Of a stretch of DNA of 64,000 nt, positions 28,485 to 36,430 are shown piece by piece. The notes below the pieces were generated by a model. It worked only from the letters and a program-made list of their open reading frames with translations. It searched no databases and had not been told where the DNA came from. This DNA is from Glycomyces niveus (GTDB lineage Bacteria > Actinomycetota > Actinomycetes > Mycobacteriales > Micromonosporaceae), in assembly GCF_017592475.1 (NCBI RefSeq), contig NZ_JAGFNP010000003.1, forward strand, positions 124,001 to 188,000, given 5' to 3'. The translations under genes and the position numbers were made by a program. Each line of letters begins with the position of its first letter. The first letter of the stretch is position 1.

Positions 28485-29375
28485 CTACTGCCCCAAGAAC
28501 TCCCGCACCCGGAAGCTGACGGCCGGGTTGAGCAGCACCTTGCGGTGGCCCAGGCCCGTGGTCGCCATGAGCGCGGCGTTCGGCCACCCGTCGGCGAGGG
28601 TCTGCCCGTGGCGGAACGGGTTCGGGCGGTCGCCCTTGTCGTGGACGATGAGCACCGGGGCGTCGAGTTCGACGCCGCGCAGCGAGAAGTCGTCGAGCTT
28701 GATCCCCGACTTGGCCTCCCCCAAGGGCACGAGCCGCTCGAAGATGCGCGGGCCGACCGGCACGATCGCGCCGATGGTGTCGCGGAAGCCCTCTTGGCCG
28801 CCGATGAACGGCGCGAGCATCGCGAAGCGCACCGCGGCGGTGTCGACGCCGCTCTGGATCAGGCCGTGGACCGAGCTGAGCGCGCCCATCGAGTGCGCCA
28901 CAACAGCGTGAGGCGCCCCGAACTTCTCCACCACGACGTTCATCGCCTCGATGAGGTGCAGGCCGTTCGCGTGCCGCTCGCCCCACGGGCCGGGCCCGGC
29001 GTTGCCGTGGCTCGGCGCGTCGAAGGCGACCACGCGGTACCCGGAGGCGACCAGGTTCGCCGCGATGAACTTGAAGTCGCCGGTCGAGCCGCCCCAGCCG
29101 TGCACGAGGTAGACGAGAGGGCCGTTGCCCCAGTCGAAGCCCCACACGGTGGAGCCGAGGCATTCGAGCTCGAACACGTGCGCGCCGGCCGGGGCCTCGC
29201 CGCGCAGGCGCTTCTCGGGCCCCGCCGGGAGGCGGAACCACAGCTCGCACAGGACCTTCGCGGCCCGGTCGGGCGCGACGCGCTCGGCCGCGGCGAAGCC
29301 AGACCGCACATACCACGGAGCACGAACGGTCGTGCTTTTCTTTTTCGCCACGGGGGCTTGGGCAGTGGACGCCAT
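28485..29375 (-). CDS. Alpha/beta-fold hydrolase
   Basis: 296 residues. The core has the oxyanion segment HGWGGS, the nucleophile elbow AHSMGA (Ser ~171), the acid in LIVHDKGD and the His in GLGHRKV, a complete catalytic triad. The substrate is unknown. The ATG at 29375 has GGAAGG 8 nt upstream and lies 16 nt after the TetR stop, so the pair forms an operon. An imperfect copy of the TetR operator lies inside codons ~14-19. Confidence 0.85.
   Translation of the reverse strand: MASTAQAPVAKKKSTTVRAPWYVRSGFAAAERVAPDRAAKVLCELWFRLPAGPEKRLRGEAPAGAHVFELECLGSTVWGFDWGNGPLVYLVHGWGGSTGDFKFIAANLVASGYRVVAFDAPSHGNAGPGPWGERHANGLHLIEAMNVVVEKFGAPHAVVAHSMGALSSVHGLIQSGVDTAAVRFAMLAPFIGGQEGFRDTIGAIVPVGPRIFERLVPLGEAKSGIKLDDFSLRGVELDAPVLIVHDKGDRPNPFRHGQTLADGWPNAALMATTGLGHRKVLLNPAVSFRVREFLGQ
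29319..29336. promoter_or_regulatory. Second TetR operator-like site inside the hydrolase gene
   Basis: AGCACGA-ACGG-TCGTGCT repeats both half-sites of the operator in front of tetR, with a 4-nt wider centre. It lies about 40 nt into the hydrolase coding sequence and could act as a roadblock. Confidence 0.45.
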
Positions 29376-29391
29376 GGGTCGGCCTTCCTGG

Positions 29392-29973
29392 TCAGCTCTG
29401 GAGACTGTCGATCAGTCGGTTGAACGCCGTCCACGCGCGGTCGGCGGCGTCGGGATAGGACAGGATGCGGCTCATCCAGTTGTAGGACAACAGGATGCCG
29501 AACACCTCCTGTGCCACCTGGAAGACGTCGGTGTCTTCGGGGAACTCGCCCTGGGACACCGCCGTGGCGGCGATCCGGGCCAGCGAGTCGAGCAGGTCGC
29601 GCTGCTCCGAGGCCATGAAGTCGTGCAGCGGCCCCGGCAGGTCGTCGAACTCGGCGGCGGCGGCCAGGAACAGGCAGCCGCCCGGATGCGAGTACCACTG
29701 CATCCAGTACTCGACGATGGCCTGCAGCCGGGCGATCCCGCGCGGCTTCGCGAGCGCGGGCCGGATCACCTCGTCGATGAACTGCTCCCCGTTGCGCTGC
29801 ATGCAGGCCAGCTGCAGCGCCTCCTTCGACTTGAAGTGCGCGTACAGTCCCGACTTCGACATGTCAGCCGCGGCGGCCAGCGAGCCGATGGTCAGCCCGG
29901 ACAGCCCCGAGTAGCGGGCCATCCGGACCGCTTCGTCGAGGATCGCCTGCCTCGTCATCTCGCCTTTGCGCAC
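29392..29973 (-). CDS. TetR-family transcriptional repressor
   Basis: 193 residues. The N-terminal helix-turn-helix (about 5-50; LTIGSLAAAADMSKSGLYAHFKSKEAL) is typical of the family, and the C-terminal helical ligand domain resembles TetR_C_6 type regulators of neighbouring hydrolases. GTG at 29973 is preceded by TATTTT at 6 nt and no Shine-Dalgarno, so it is probably leaderless. The palindrome directly upstream implies autorepression and control of the hydrolase. Confidence 0.88.
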   Translation of the reverse strand: MRKGEMTRQAILDEAVRMARYSGLSGLTIGSLAAAADMSKSGLYAHFKSKEALQLACMQRNGEQFIDEVIRPALAKPRGIARLQAIVEYWMQWYSHPGGCLFLAAAAEFDDLPGPLHDFMASEQRDLLDSLARIAATAVSQGEFPEDTDVFQVAQEVFGILLSYNWMSRILSYPDAADRAWTAFNRLIDSLQS

Positions 29974-29984
29974 GAGCTAAAAAT

Positions 29985-29998
29985 AGCACGATCGTGCT
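29985..29998. promoter_or_regulatory. Palindromic TetR operator
   Basis: AGCACGATCGTGCT is a perfect 14-bp palindrome abutting the -10 hexamer (29980-29985) of the leaderless tetR transcript, where bound repressor would exclude RNA polymerase. Confidence 0.65.
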
Positions 29999-30049
29999 GG
30001 AAACTCCACGGCGAACGCCGGGGCCTTGCGCCGGCTCACACAATCGGCG

Positions 30050-31306
30050 CTAAACGTCGCAGTCGCTCGCCTCGCCGCTGTACGAGAACGTCACCGAGAC
30101 CGACTCCGACAGCGCCCGCGTCGACCCCGGCTCGGGCGACTGGTCGATGATCTCGCAGTCCTCGTGCGACCAGTCGAAGACGCCGCGCTGCTCCCCCGTC
30201 TGCTCGACGCCCGCGAACCCCGCCTCCTCCACGGCCCGGTGCGCCTCCGCGGTCGACATCCCGACCACGTTCGGCACCGAACCGATCGGCGCGCTCTCCG
30301 TCGTCGGGTCCGACTCGGACGGGGCCTCGTCCTCGACCGGGTCTTCCGGACCGAGCTCGGTCTCGTCCGGCGTGGGCGACTCCGAGGGGGTCGCGCTGGC
30401 CTCCTCGGACGCGGTCTCACTCGGCTCGGCGGACGCGTCCGCGAGGGTCTCCGAAGTCGCGGCGGCGGCGGTGCTCTCGTCGGCGGCGACATCGTCCCCG
30501 GCGGAGTCGCCATCGCCGAGCTGGGACCCGAACGCGGCGCCGGCGCCCACGACGACCAGGAGCGCGGCGGTCAGCACGACTGCGCGGCCCTGGCCGCGGC
30601 GGCGCGGCGGCGCCTCCTGCTCGTCGACGAACGGCAGCTCGCGGGTCGCCACCGGCGCTGCTTCCGCAAGGAGGACTTTGGCATTGGGGGCGGCGAGCAC
30701 CGGTTCGACGCCGAAACGGCGGCGCAGCGTCGTGGCCGCTAGCGGCGTGCGGGCCGCGCCGCCGGCCATGAGCAGGCCCGCGAGCTCGGCAGGATGGACG
30801 CCCGCCTCGGCGAGGGTCTCCTCCATGACGTCAGCGGTCGACTCGACCAGCTCGCCGACGCGGGACTCGAACTCCTCGCGCGTGAGCGGCATCTTGATGT
30901 CGGCCTCGGGCAGGGTGATCACGGTGAAGTCGCGCTCGGAGAGCTCTTCGCGCGCCCGCGTGATCTTCTCGAGCAGCCGCGCGCGCAGCTGCCGGTCGGC
31001 GGCCTCGGCGGGGTCGGCGATGCGGGACCAGAGGCGGACGCCCGCGTCCGGGTGGCGGCCCGAGAGGTAGGCGAGGAGCAGGCCGTCGAACTCGGCGCCG
31101 CCGATGGGCTCGGTGCGCTCGGCGATGACGACGACATCGCCTTCCACGCGGCGGACGACGGCGGCGTGGAACGAGGACCGGCCGAGCCGGTAGACCGCGA
31201 AGGCGGCGCCGGAGGCGAGGGGTCCTCCGGTCGCACTGCCGAGACTTGCCGCGGCGGCCCCGGGGTCGATCCGGACCGGTGATGCGGCCGGGGGGACGTT
31301 GTGCAT
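30050..31306 (-). CDS. Truncated Hsp70-like protein with membrane helix and PASTA domain
   Basis: 418 residues. Residues ~10-205 resemble lobe II of an Hsp70 ATPase (AVYRLGRSSFHAAVV ... IGGAEFDGLLLAYL ... LLMAGGAARTPLAATTL), but the N-terminal lobe with the phosphate-1 DLGTT motif is absent. A basic segment and a transmembrane helix (~236-254) follow. Next is a 75-residue Ser/Glu/Asp/Thr-rich stalk, then one PASTA domain (SVPNVVGMSTAEAHRAVEEAG) outside the cell. PASTA domains bind peptidoglycan or lipid II. TAGACT ends 7 nt before the ATG, so this start is probably real and leaderless, not an assembly cut. Nucleotide binding is doubtful. Confidence 0.75.
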   Translation of the reverse strand: MHNVPPAASPVRIDPGAAAASLGSATGGPLASGAAFAVYRLGRSSFHAAVVRRVEGDVVVIAERTEPIGGAEFDGLLLAYLSGRHPDAGVRLWSRIADPAEAADRQLRARLLEKITRAREELSERDFTVITLPEADIKMPLTREEFESRVGELVESTADVMEETLAEAGVHPAELAGLLMAGGAARTPLAATTLRRRFGVEPVLAAPNAKVLLAEAAPVATRELPFVDEQEAPPRRRGQGRAVVLTAALLVVVGAGAAFGSQLGDGDSAGDDVAADESTAAAATSETLADASAEPSETASEEASATPSESPTPDETELGPEDPVEDEAPSESDPTTESAPIGSVPNVVGMSTAEAHRAVEEAGFAGVEQTGEQRGVFDWSHEDCEIIDQSPEPGSTRALSESVSVTFSYSGEASDCDV

Positions 31307-31420
31307 AGACCCGAGTCTATGACCGAGGCACCTGACGCCTTCGACCCGTCTTGATCTGTTTTGAGGGCCTTACGCTGCGCGATCGATACTTTCGCGAATC
31401 GGACGCGGGGCACGGAAAGC

Positions 31421-31454
31421 GGCGGGGCCGGGGGTCGAAACCCCCGGCCCCGCC
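31421..31454 (-). terminator. Terminator of nrdR-nrdJ
   Basis: A 15-bp GC-only stem (31421-31435 with 31440-31454) around a GAAA-type loop, 14 nt past the nrdJ stop. Confidence 0.8.
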
Positions 31455-31468
31455 TCACTGTCGGCGAG

Positions 31469-34400
31469 CTAGCTGCAACCGCTCGTGGCCCCGCAGCCCT
31501 CGCAGGCGTAGCAGGAGCCGGCCGGGCGCATCTTGGTGCCGCAGTTCATGCACAGCGGCGCGTCGGCGCTCCGGGCCTGCGCCGAGTGGAGGAGGTCCTT
31601 GCGGGACTTCTTCGACTCGATCTGGACCCGCTCGGCGACGGCCTCCTCGATCGGGGCGGACGCGCGCAGGGCGTCGAGGTCGACCTCGTGCACCTTCGCG
31701 GGGTCGTCCCCGTTCAGCTCGGCGGTGCGCTCGGCGGTGGTGAGGATGCCGAGCGCGGCGCGCTCCTCGTACGGCAGGTAGTCCAGCGCCAGGCGGCGGA
31801 AGATGTAGTCCACCAGCGACGAGGCCATGCGGATGTCCGGGTCGTCGGTCATGCCCGCCGGCTCGAAGCGCATGTTGGTGAACTTCTCGACGTACTTCTC
31901 AAGCGGCACACCGTACTGCAGCGCGATCGAGATCGACACCGACAGCGCGTCCATGACGCCCGCGAGGGTCGAGCCCTGCTTCGACATCTTGAGGAAGACC
32001 TCGCCGAGGCCGTCGTCCGGGTAGGACGAGGAGGTCATGTACCCCTCCGCGCCGCCGACCGAGAACGAGATCGTCTGGGACGGGCGCTTCTTCGGCAGCT
32101 TGCGGCGGACCGGGCCGTGGGTCGCGACCGTCTCGATGGCCTTCTCCACGGCCTCCTCGACCGCCTGCTCGACTTCCTTCTTCTTGGCGGACAGCGGCTG
32201 CCCGACCTTGCAGTTGTCGCGGTAGATCGCGAGCGCCTTGAGGCCGAGCTTCCAGCCCTGGTAGTAGACCTCTTCGACGTCTTCGACGGTGGCCGACTCA
32301 GGCAGGTTCACGGTCTTCGAGATGGCACCGGACAGGAACGGCTGCACTGCCGCCATCATGAGCACGTGGCCCATCGGCGCGATGGACCGCTCGCCCATGG
32401 CGCAGTCGAACACCGAGTAGTGCTCTTGGCGCAGCGCCGGAGCGCCGATGACGTGCCCGTGCTCGGCGATGTACGCGACGATCGCGTCGCGGTCGGCCAC
32501 GTTGTAGCCCAGGCAGTCGAGTGCGCGCGGCACCGTCTGGTTGACGATCTCCATCGAGCCGCCGCCGACGAGCTTCTTGTGCTTGACGAGCGCGAGGTCA
32601 GGCTCGATTCCCGTTGTGTCGCAGTCGAGTGCGAAGGAGATTGTGCCAGTCGGAGCCAATAGACTGGCCTGCGCGTTGCGCCAGCCGTTGACCGCACCGA
32701 GCTCGTTGCCGCGCGCCCATTCGGCCTTGGCGGCCTCGATGACCGTCGCATCGACATCGCCGAACGTCTGAACGGTCTCTGCAGCTTCGGCGTGCTTGCG
32801 CATGACCCGCTGGTGCGGCTCAGCGTTGATCGCATAGCCGGCGTACGGGCCGACGACGCCCGCGATCTCCGCGGAGCGTCGGTACGAAACCGCGGTCATA
32901 AGCGCGGTGATCGCCGCGGCAAGCGCGCGGCCGTCATCGGAGTCGTACGCGTGGCCCGAAGCCATCAGCAACGCGCCCAGGTTCGAGTAGCCGATGCCGA
33001 GCTGGCGGAAGTCGCGGGTGTTGCGGCCGATGGCCTCGGTCGGGAAGTCCGCGAAGGAGATCGAGATCTCCATGGCAGTGAAGACGAACTCAACGGTCCT
33101 GGTGAACATCTCGACGTCGAACGACCCGTCCTCGCCCAGGAACTTCATCAAGTTGAGGCTCGCCAGGTTGCAGGAGGAGTCGTCGATGCTCATGTACTCC
33201 GAGCAGTTCGCGACGACGACGCCGTTTACGATGTACGAGTGGTTGCGCGGCTCGGTGAGGTTGAACGTGGTCTCGAAGCCGACGCGCTCGCGGCTGACGA
33301 GGCGCACGGTGCGGTCGGTCTCGTACCGGGTCTTGAAGTCGAGCACCGAAGCGAGCTTGGCGCGCTTGCCTTCGAGGCCGAAGCTGATCAGCGCGGCGAA
33401 CTCGACCATTGACGGGCCGGAGATCCTCAGGTCGAAGAACGGGCCTTCGGAGGCGTACTCGACCTCGGTACCGTCCTTCTTCGTGTACTGGAACTTCGCG
33501 TCCTTGGTCTCCGTGCGGTAGATCCGGGCGCTGATGCCGAGCGAGCCCAGCGTCTCTTGGACGCCGAGGAGCAGTTCCTCGGACTTGCTGCCGAGCCCCA
33601 CATAGCGGGTCCCGTTCGGCAGCTCGACGACGCAGCCGTCGGCGTCGAAGAGGCCTTGGAGGAAGGCGGTGAGCGTCTCCTCGTCGGCTTCCAGCATCGA
33701 CGACGGGAATACCTTCTCGGCCGCGCGCCCGCTGGAGAGCCCGAGCGCCTTGAAGAACTCGCTCATGCCGGCACGCTTCGACCGCAGCTGATGTGTGCCG
33801 TTCGGCTGGACGCTGGGCTTGCTCATGTGCCCGGTCAGTCGTTCGAGGAGGCGCTGGTGGCGCGGCAGCAGCTCGCGCTGCTCGGCTTCAGTGCCGTAGA
33901 CCGTGACAACGCCCTCGTCGGTGACGCAGCCGTCGCCGACGAGCCAGCCGGTGAAGTACGCCAGGTCGGCTTCGTCGTCCCACTTGCGCGGCAGGTGGAG
34001 AGCGGAATCGGCCCGCTCGGCGACGGCGACGGCCGCTTCCGGCAGCTGCGTCGTCGCGGCGGAGCGCGGCGCGTACTGGTTGGAGCGGACGACCTGGTCC
34101 TCGGGCTGCAGCTCTTCGGCGTGGACCCAGCTGCGGTTCTGCGTCCAGACCCGGTGGTTCGGGGTGCAGCGCAGGCGCGAGCCGTCGGAGAAGCGGAGCT
34201 CGACGATCTCGTTGGTGCCGGTGACCATGTACCGCACCGGGTTCGTGGCGATGACGCGGTCGGCAGGGTCGTTCTCGGCGGTGACGTCGTTGGTGAAGAC
34301 CGCGAAGGTCTCGCCCTCAGCAGAGCGGCGCACGAGGTCGCCGATCGCGATGAGGCCCTTGTCGGTCACGACGCGCTGGTCGGCCGGGAAGCACGGGTTC

Positions 34401-35488
34401 GAGGTGCGGATGCGGTCCGTGTTCGGGTTCGTGTGCCAGTCGTTGATGGTGTCGTCGTACTGGATGCCGGGGTCGGCGCACTCCCACGCCGCCTCGGAGA
34501 GCTTCCGGAAGATCTTCCGGGCGTCCTTGCGTGCCAGCTCCTTGCCGTCGAGGCGTCCGGTCACGGCGAAGTCGCCGCCCGTCTCGAAGGCGTGCATGAA
34601 CTCGTCGGAGACGCGCACCGAGTTGTTGGCGTTCTGATACTGGACGGAAACGATGTCCTTGCCGCCGAGGTCGACGTCGAAGCCGGCGTCGCGGAGGGCG
34701 CGGATCTTGTCCTCCTCGCGGGCCTTCGTCTCGATGAACTCCTCGATGTCGGGGTGGTCGACGTCGAGGATGACCATCTTCGCGGCACGGCGGGTCGCGC
34801 CGCCGGACTTGATCGTTCCGGCCGAGGCGTCCGCGCCGCGCATGAAGCTGACGGGCCCGGAGGCGTTGCCGCCGCTGGAGAGCAGCTCGGAGGAGGCGCG
34901 AATCTTCGACAGGTTCACACCCGCGCCGGAGCCGCCCTTGAAGATCAGGCCTTCCTCGCGGTACCAGTTGAGGATGGAGTCCATAGTGTCGTCGACGCTG
35001 AGCAAGAAGCAAGCGCTCACCTGCTGCGGCGCGGCCGTGCCGACGTTGAACCAGACCGGGGAGTTGAAGCTGAAGTACTGGTGGAGCAGGAGCCAGGTGA
35101 GCTCGTCGGCGAAGATCTGGGCGTCCTCGGCGGTCGCGAAGTAGCCGTTCTTGTCGCCGGCGGCGTGGTAGGTCTGCACGACGCGGTCGATGACCTGCTT
35201 GAGGCTCTGCTCGCGCTGCGGGGTGCCGAGGGCGCCGCGGAAGTACTTCGAGGTGACGATCTGGGTGGCGTTGATGCTCCAGAACTCGGGGAACTCGACG
35301 CCGCGCTGCTCGAAGTTGATCGAGCCGTCGCGCCAGTTGGTCATGACGACGTCGCGGGACTCCCATTCGACTTCGTCGTACGGGTGCACCCCCGGGGTGG
35401 TGAAGACGCGTTCGACCTTGAGGCCGCCTTCGGGTGCCTTTGCGTCGGCCTTCTTCGTTGCTGTCCTGGCGTTCGTGGTCTTCGGCAT
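31469..35488 (-). CDS. nrdJ: Adenosylcobalamin-dependent ribonucleotide reductase NrdJ with intein
   Basis: 1339 residues as translated; about 943 after removal of a 396-residue intein. Class II RNR reduces ribonucleotides using adenosylcobalamin as radical source, independent of oxygen. Extein landmarks are the first redox Cys in VSACFLLS, the NPCSEYM loop that hosts the intein, finger-loop motifs GTISFALDCDTTGIEPD and PTGTIS, and a C-terminal zinc/redox Cys cluster (CMNCGTKM...CEGCGATSGCS). The ATG at 35488 has GAGG and GGGG just upstream; an in-frame ATG at 35521 has none. It follows nrdR by 61 nt and shares its promoter. Confidence 0.95.
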   Translation of the reverse strand: MPKTTNARTATKKADAKAPEGGLKVERVFTTPGVHPYDEVEWESRDVVMTNWRDGSINFEQRGVEFPEFWSINATQIVTSKYFRGALGTPQREQSLKQVIDRVVQTYHAAGDKNGYFATAEDAQIFADELTWLLLHQYFSFNSPVWFNVGTAAPQQVSACFLLSVDDTMDSILNWYREEGLIFKGGSGAGVNLSKIRASSELLSSGGNASGPVSFMRGADASAGTIKSGGATRRAAKMVILDVDHPDIEEFIETKAREEDKIRALRDAGFDVDLGGKDIVSVQYQNANNSVRVSDEFMHAFETGGDFAVTGRLDGKELARKDARKIFRKLSEAAWECADPGIQYDDTINDWHTNPNTDRIRTSNPCFPADQRVVTDKGLIAIGDLVRRSAEGETFAVFTNDVTAENDPADRVIATNPVRYMVTGTNEIVELRFSDGSRLRCTPNHRVWTQNRSWVHAEELQPEDQVVRSNQYAPRSAATTQLPEAAVAVAERADSALHLPRKWDDEADLAYFTGWLVGDGCVTDEGVVTVYGTEAEQRELLPRHQRLLERLTGHMSKPSVQPNGTHQLRSKRAGMSEFFKALGLSSGRAAEKVFPSSMLEADEETLTAFLQGLFDADGCVVELPNGTRYVGLGSKSEELLLGVQETLGSLGISARIYRTETKDAKFQYTKKDGTEVEYASEGPFFDLRISGPSMVEFAALISFGLEGKRAKLASVLDFKTRYETDRTVRLVSRERVGFETTFNLTEPRNHSYIVNGVVVANCSEYMSIDDSSCNLASLNLMKFLGEDGSFDVEMFTRTVEFVFTAMEISISFADFPTEAIGRNTRDFRQLGIGYSNLGALLMASGHAYDSDDGRALAAAITALMTAVSYRRSAEIAGVVGPYAGYAINAEPHQRVMRKHAEAAETVQTFGDVDATVIEAAKAEWARGNELGAVNGWRNAQASLLAPTGTISFALDCDTTGIEPDLALVKHKKLVGGGSMEIVNQTVPRALDCLGYNVADRDAIVAYIAEHGHVIGAPALRQEHYSVFDCAMGERSIAPMGHVLMMAAVQPFLSGAISKTVNLPESATVEDVEEVYYQGWKLGLKALAIYRDNCKVGQPLSAKKKEVEQAVEEAVEKAIETVATHGPVRRKLPKKRPSQTISFSVGGAEGYMTSSSYPDDGLGEVFLKMSKQGSTLAGVMDALSVSISIALQYGVPLEKYVEKFTNMRFEPAGMTDDPDIRMASSLVDYIFRRLALDYLPYEERAALGILTTAERTAELNGDDPAKVHEVDLDALRASAPIEEAVAERVQIESKKSRKDLLHSAQARSADAPLCMNCGTKMRPAGSCYACEGCGATSGCS
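33206..34393 (-). mobile_element. LAGLIDADG intein within nrdJ
   Basis: 396 residues inserted between RTSNP and CSEYM. Splicing block A begins CFPADQRVV (Cys1). Block B is RCTPNHRVW with the TxxH-type His. The two LAGLIDADG endonuclease motifs are TGWLVGDGCV and LQGLFDADGCV, both with their acidic residue. Blocks F-G end NHSYIVNGVVVAN before extein Cys+1. The penultimate residue is Ala instead of the usual His; the terminal Asn and Cys+1 are kept. The open frame and intact motifs suggest an active splicing and homing element. Confidence 0.93.
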
Positions 35489-35549
35489 GTTCCTCGCCCC
35501 TGTCTGCTCATGCCTGGTCATGGGAATCGGATGGGTGTGCTTGCGGTGC

Positions 35550-36026
35550 TCAGGGATTGGCGGTGGCGCTGTTTCGAGCGGCGTGCTCCTCGCGCAGCTG
35601 CGCGATGGCGGCCTCGAAGTCCTCGAGGGACTCGAAGTCCTGGTAGACGCTGGCGAAGCGGAGGTACGCGACCTCGTCGAGGCGACGGAGCGGCTTGAGG
35701 ATGGCCAGGCCCACTTCGTGGGCGGGCACCTCGGCCACGCCCTTGGAGCGGATCTCGTCTTCGACGGCCTGGGCCAGCTTCGCCACGTCGTCGGCGTCGA
35801 CCGGGCGGCCCTGGCAGGCCTTGAGGACGCCGGAGGCGACCTTCCCGCGCCTGAACGGCTCGGTGGCGCCGCTGCGCTTGACCACCGCCAGGATCGATTC
35901 CTCGACCGTGGTGAAGCGCTTCTCGCACTGCTGGCAGACCCGGCGGCGGCGGATGATCTTCCCGTCCTCGGCCTCGCGGGAATCGACTACGCGGCTGTCG
36001 GGATGGCGACAGTACGGGCAACGCAT
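35550..36026 (-). CDS. nrdR: Transcriptional repressor NrdR
   Basis: 158 residues. An N-terminal zinc ribbon (CPYC...CQQC) precedes an ATP-cone domain ([24 protein letters not shown]). NrdR senses ATP/dATP and represses ribonucleotide reductase genes. AAGGAG lies 9 nt before the ATG. It is co-directional with nrdJ and preceded by candidate NrdR boxes, so it is autoregulated. Confidence 0.97.
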   Translation of the reverse strand: MRCPYCRHPDSRVVDSREAEDGKIIRRRRVCQQCEKRFTTVEESILAVVKRSGATEPFRRGKVASGVLKACQGRPVDADDVAKLAQAVEDEIRSKGVAEVPAHEVGLAILKPLRRLDEVAYLRFASVYQDFESLEDFEAAIAQLREEHAARNSATANP

Positions 36027-36157
36027 CTCGCTAGTCTCCTTACTCTGGCCATCGTCTCGCAGCGGTCCGACATTCCGGTTGGGGTTCCGCTCCGCCAGTG
36101 GCCGTGCTTGGGAGGAAGAGTCCGCCCCTCACCGTTCCGACAGGTGGTGAAACCCCA

Positions 36158-36203
36158 ACACCTAGTGAGTGACGATATAGCAAACCACAAGATCTTGTGC
36201 CAA
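36158..36203 (-). promoter_or_regulatory. nrdR-nrdJ promoter with candidate NrdR boxes
   Basis: On the minus strand TTGGCA (36198-36203), an 18-nt spacer and TATATC (36174-36179) form the promoter. The perfect palindrome CACAAGATCTTGTG (36186-36199) fills the spacer and -35. A weaker ACACCTAGTGAG sequence (36158 onward) lies just downstream, about three helical turns away centre to centre. Paired boxes at such spacing are typical of NrdR. The transcript leader is then ~140 nt. Confidence 0.6.
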
Positions 36204-36281
36204 GGATAGCGCAGAACGCGGTGTCGATCACGGAGTGGAGTTCGGGGCGGGCCTCAGTCAACCAGCGTTGGCAGGACTATC

Positions 36282-36301
36282 GTTCACCCGTACGGGTGAA
36301 C
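36282..36301. promoter_or_regulatory. Perfect 20-bp palindrome between nrdR and lexA
   Basis: The half-site GTTCACCCGT is followed at once by its exact complement. It is 78 nt above the nrdR promoter -35 and 55 nt above the lexA promoter. The binding factor is not recognised. Confidence 0.55.
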
Positions 36302-36344
36302 CTGGGTCAAAACACATTCCAAGCAGCGCGGCGACACGCCGGTG

Positions 36345-36384
36345 TCGCACGAATGTTTGACTTGACACAGCACCTGAGTTACAT
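36345..36384 (+). promoter_or_regulatory. lexA promoter with SOS box
   Basis: TCGCACGAATGTTTGA (36345-36360) resembles the mycobacterial lexA box TCGAACACATGTTTGA, 13 of 16 identical to the sequence I recall. It overlaps TTGACT (36357-36362), which with TTACAT (36379-36384) at 16 nt forms the promoter. LexA autorepression follows. Confidence 0.55.
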
Positions 36385-36430
36385 TGTCGGAATCAGACAT
36401 ACCGTCCCATTTGTCTAACGGGAGCCTCCT

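Noticed and set aside
36026..36167. Annotating a cobalamin riboswitch in the nrdR leader
   Set aside because: Only short pieces match; spacing is off and other conserved cores are missing. It is kept as a low-interest finding rather than a feature.
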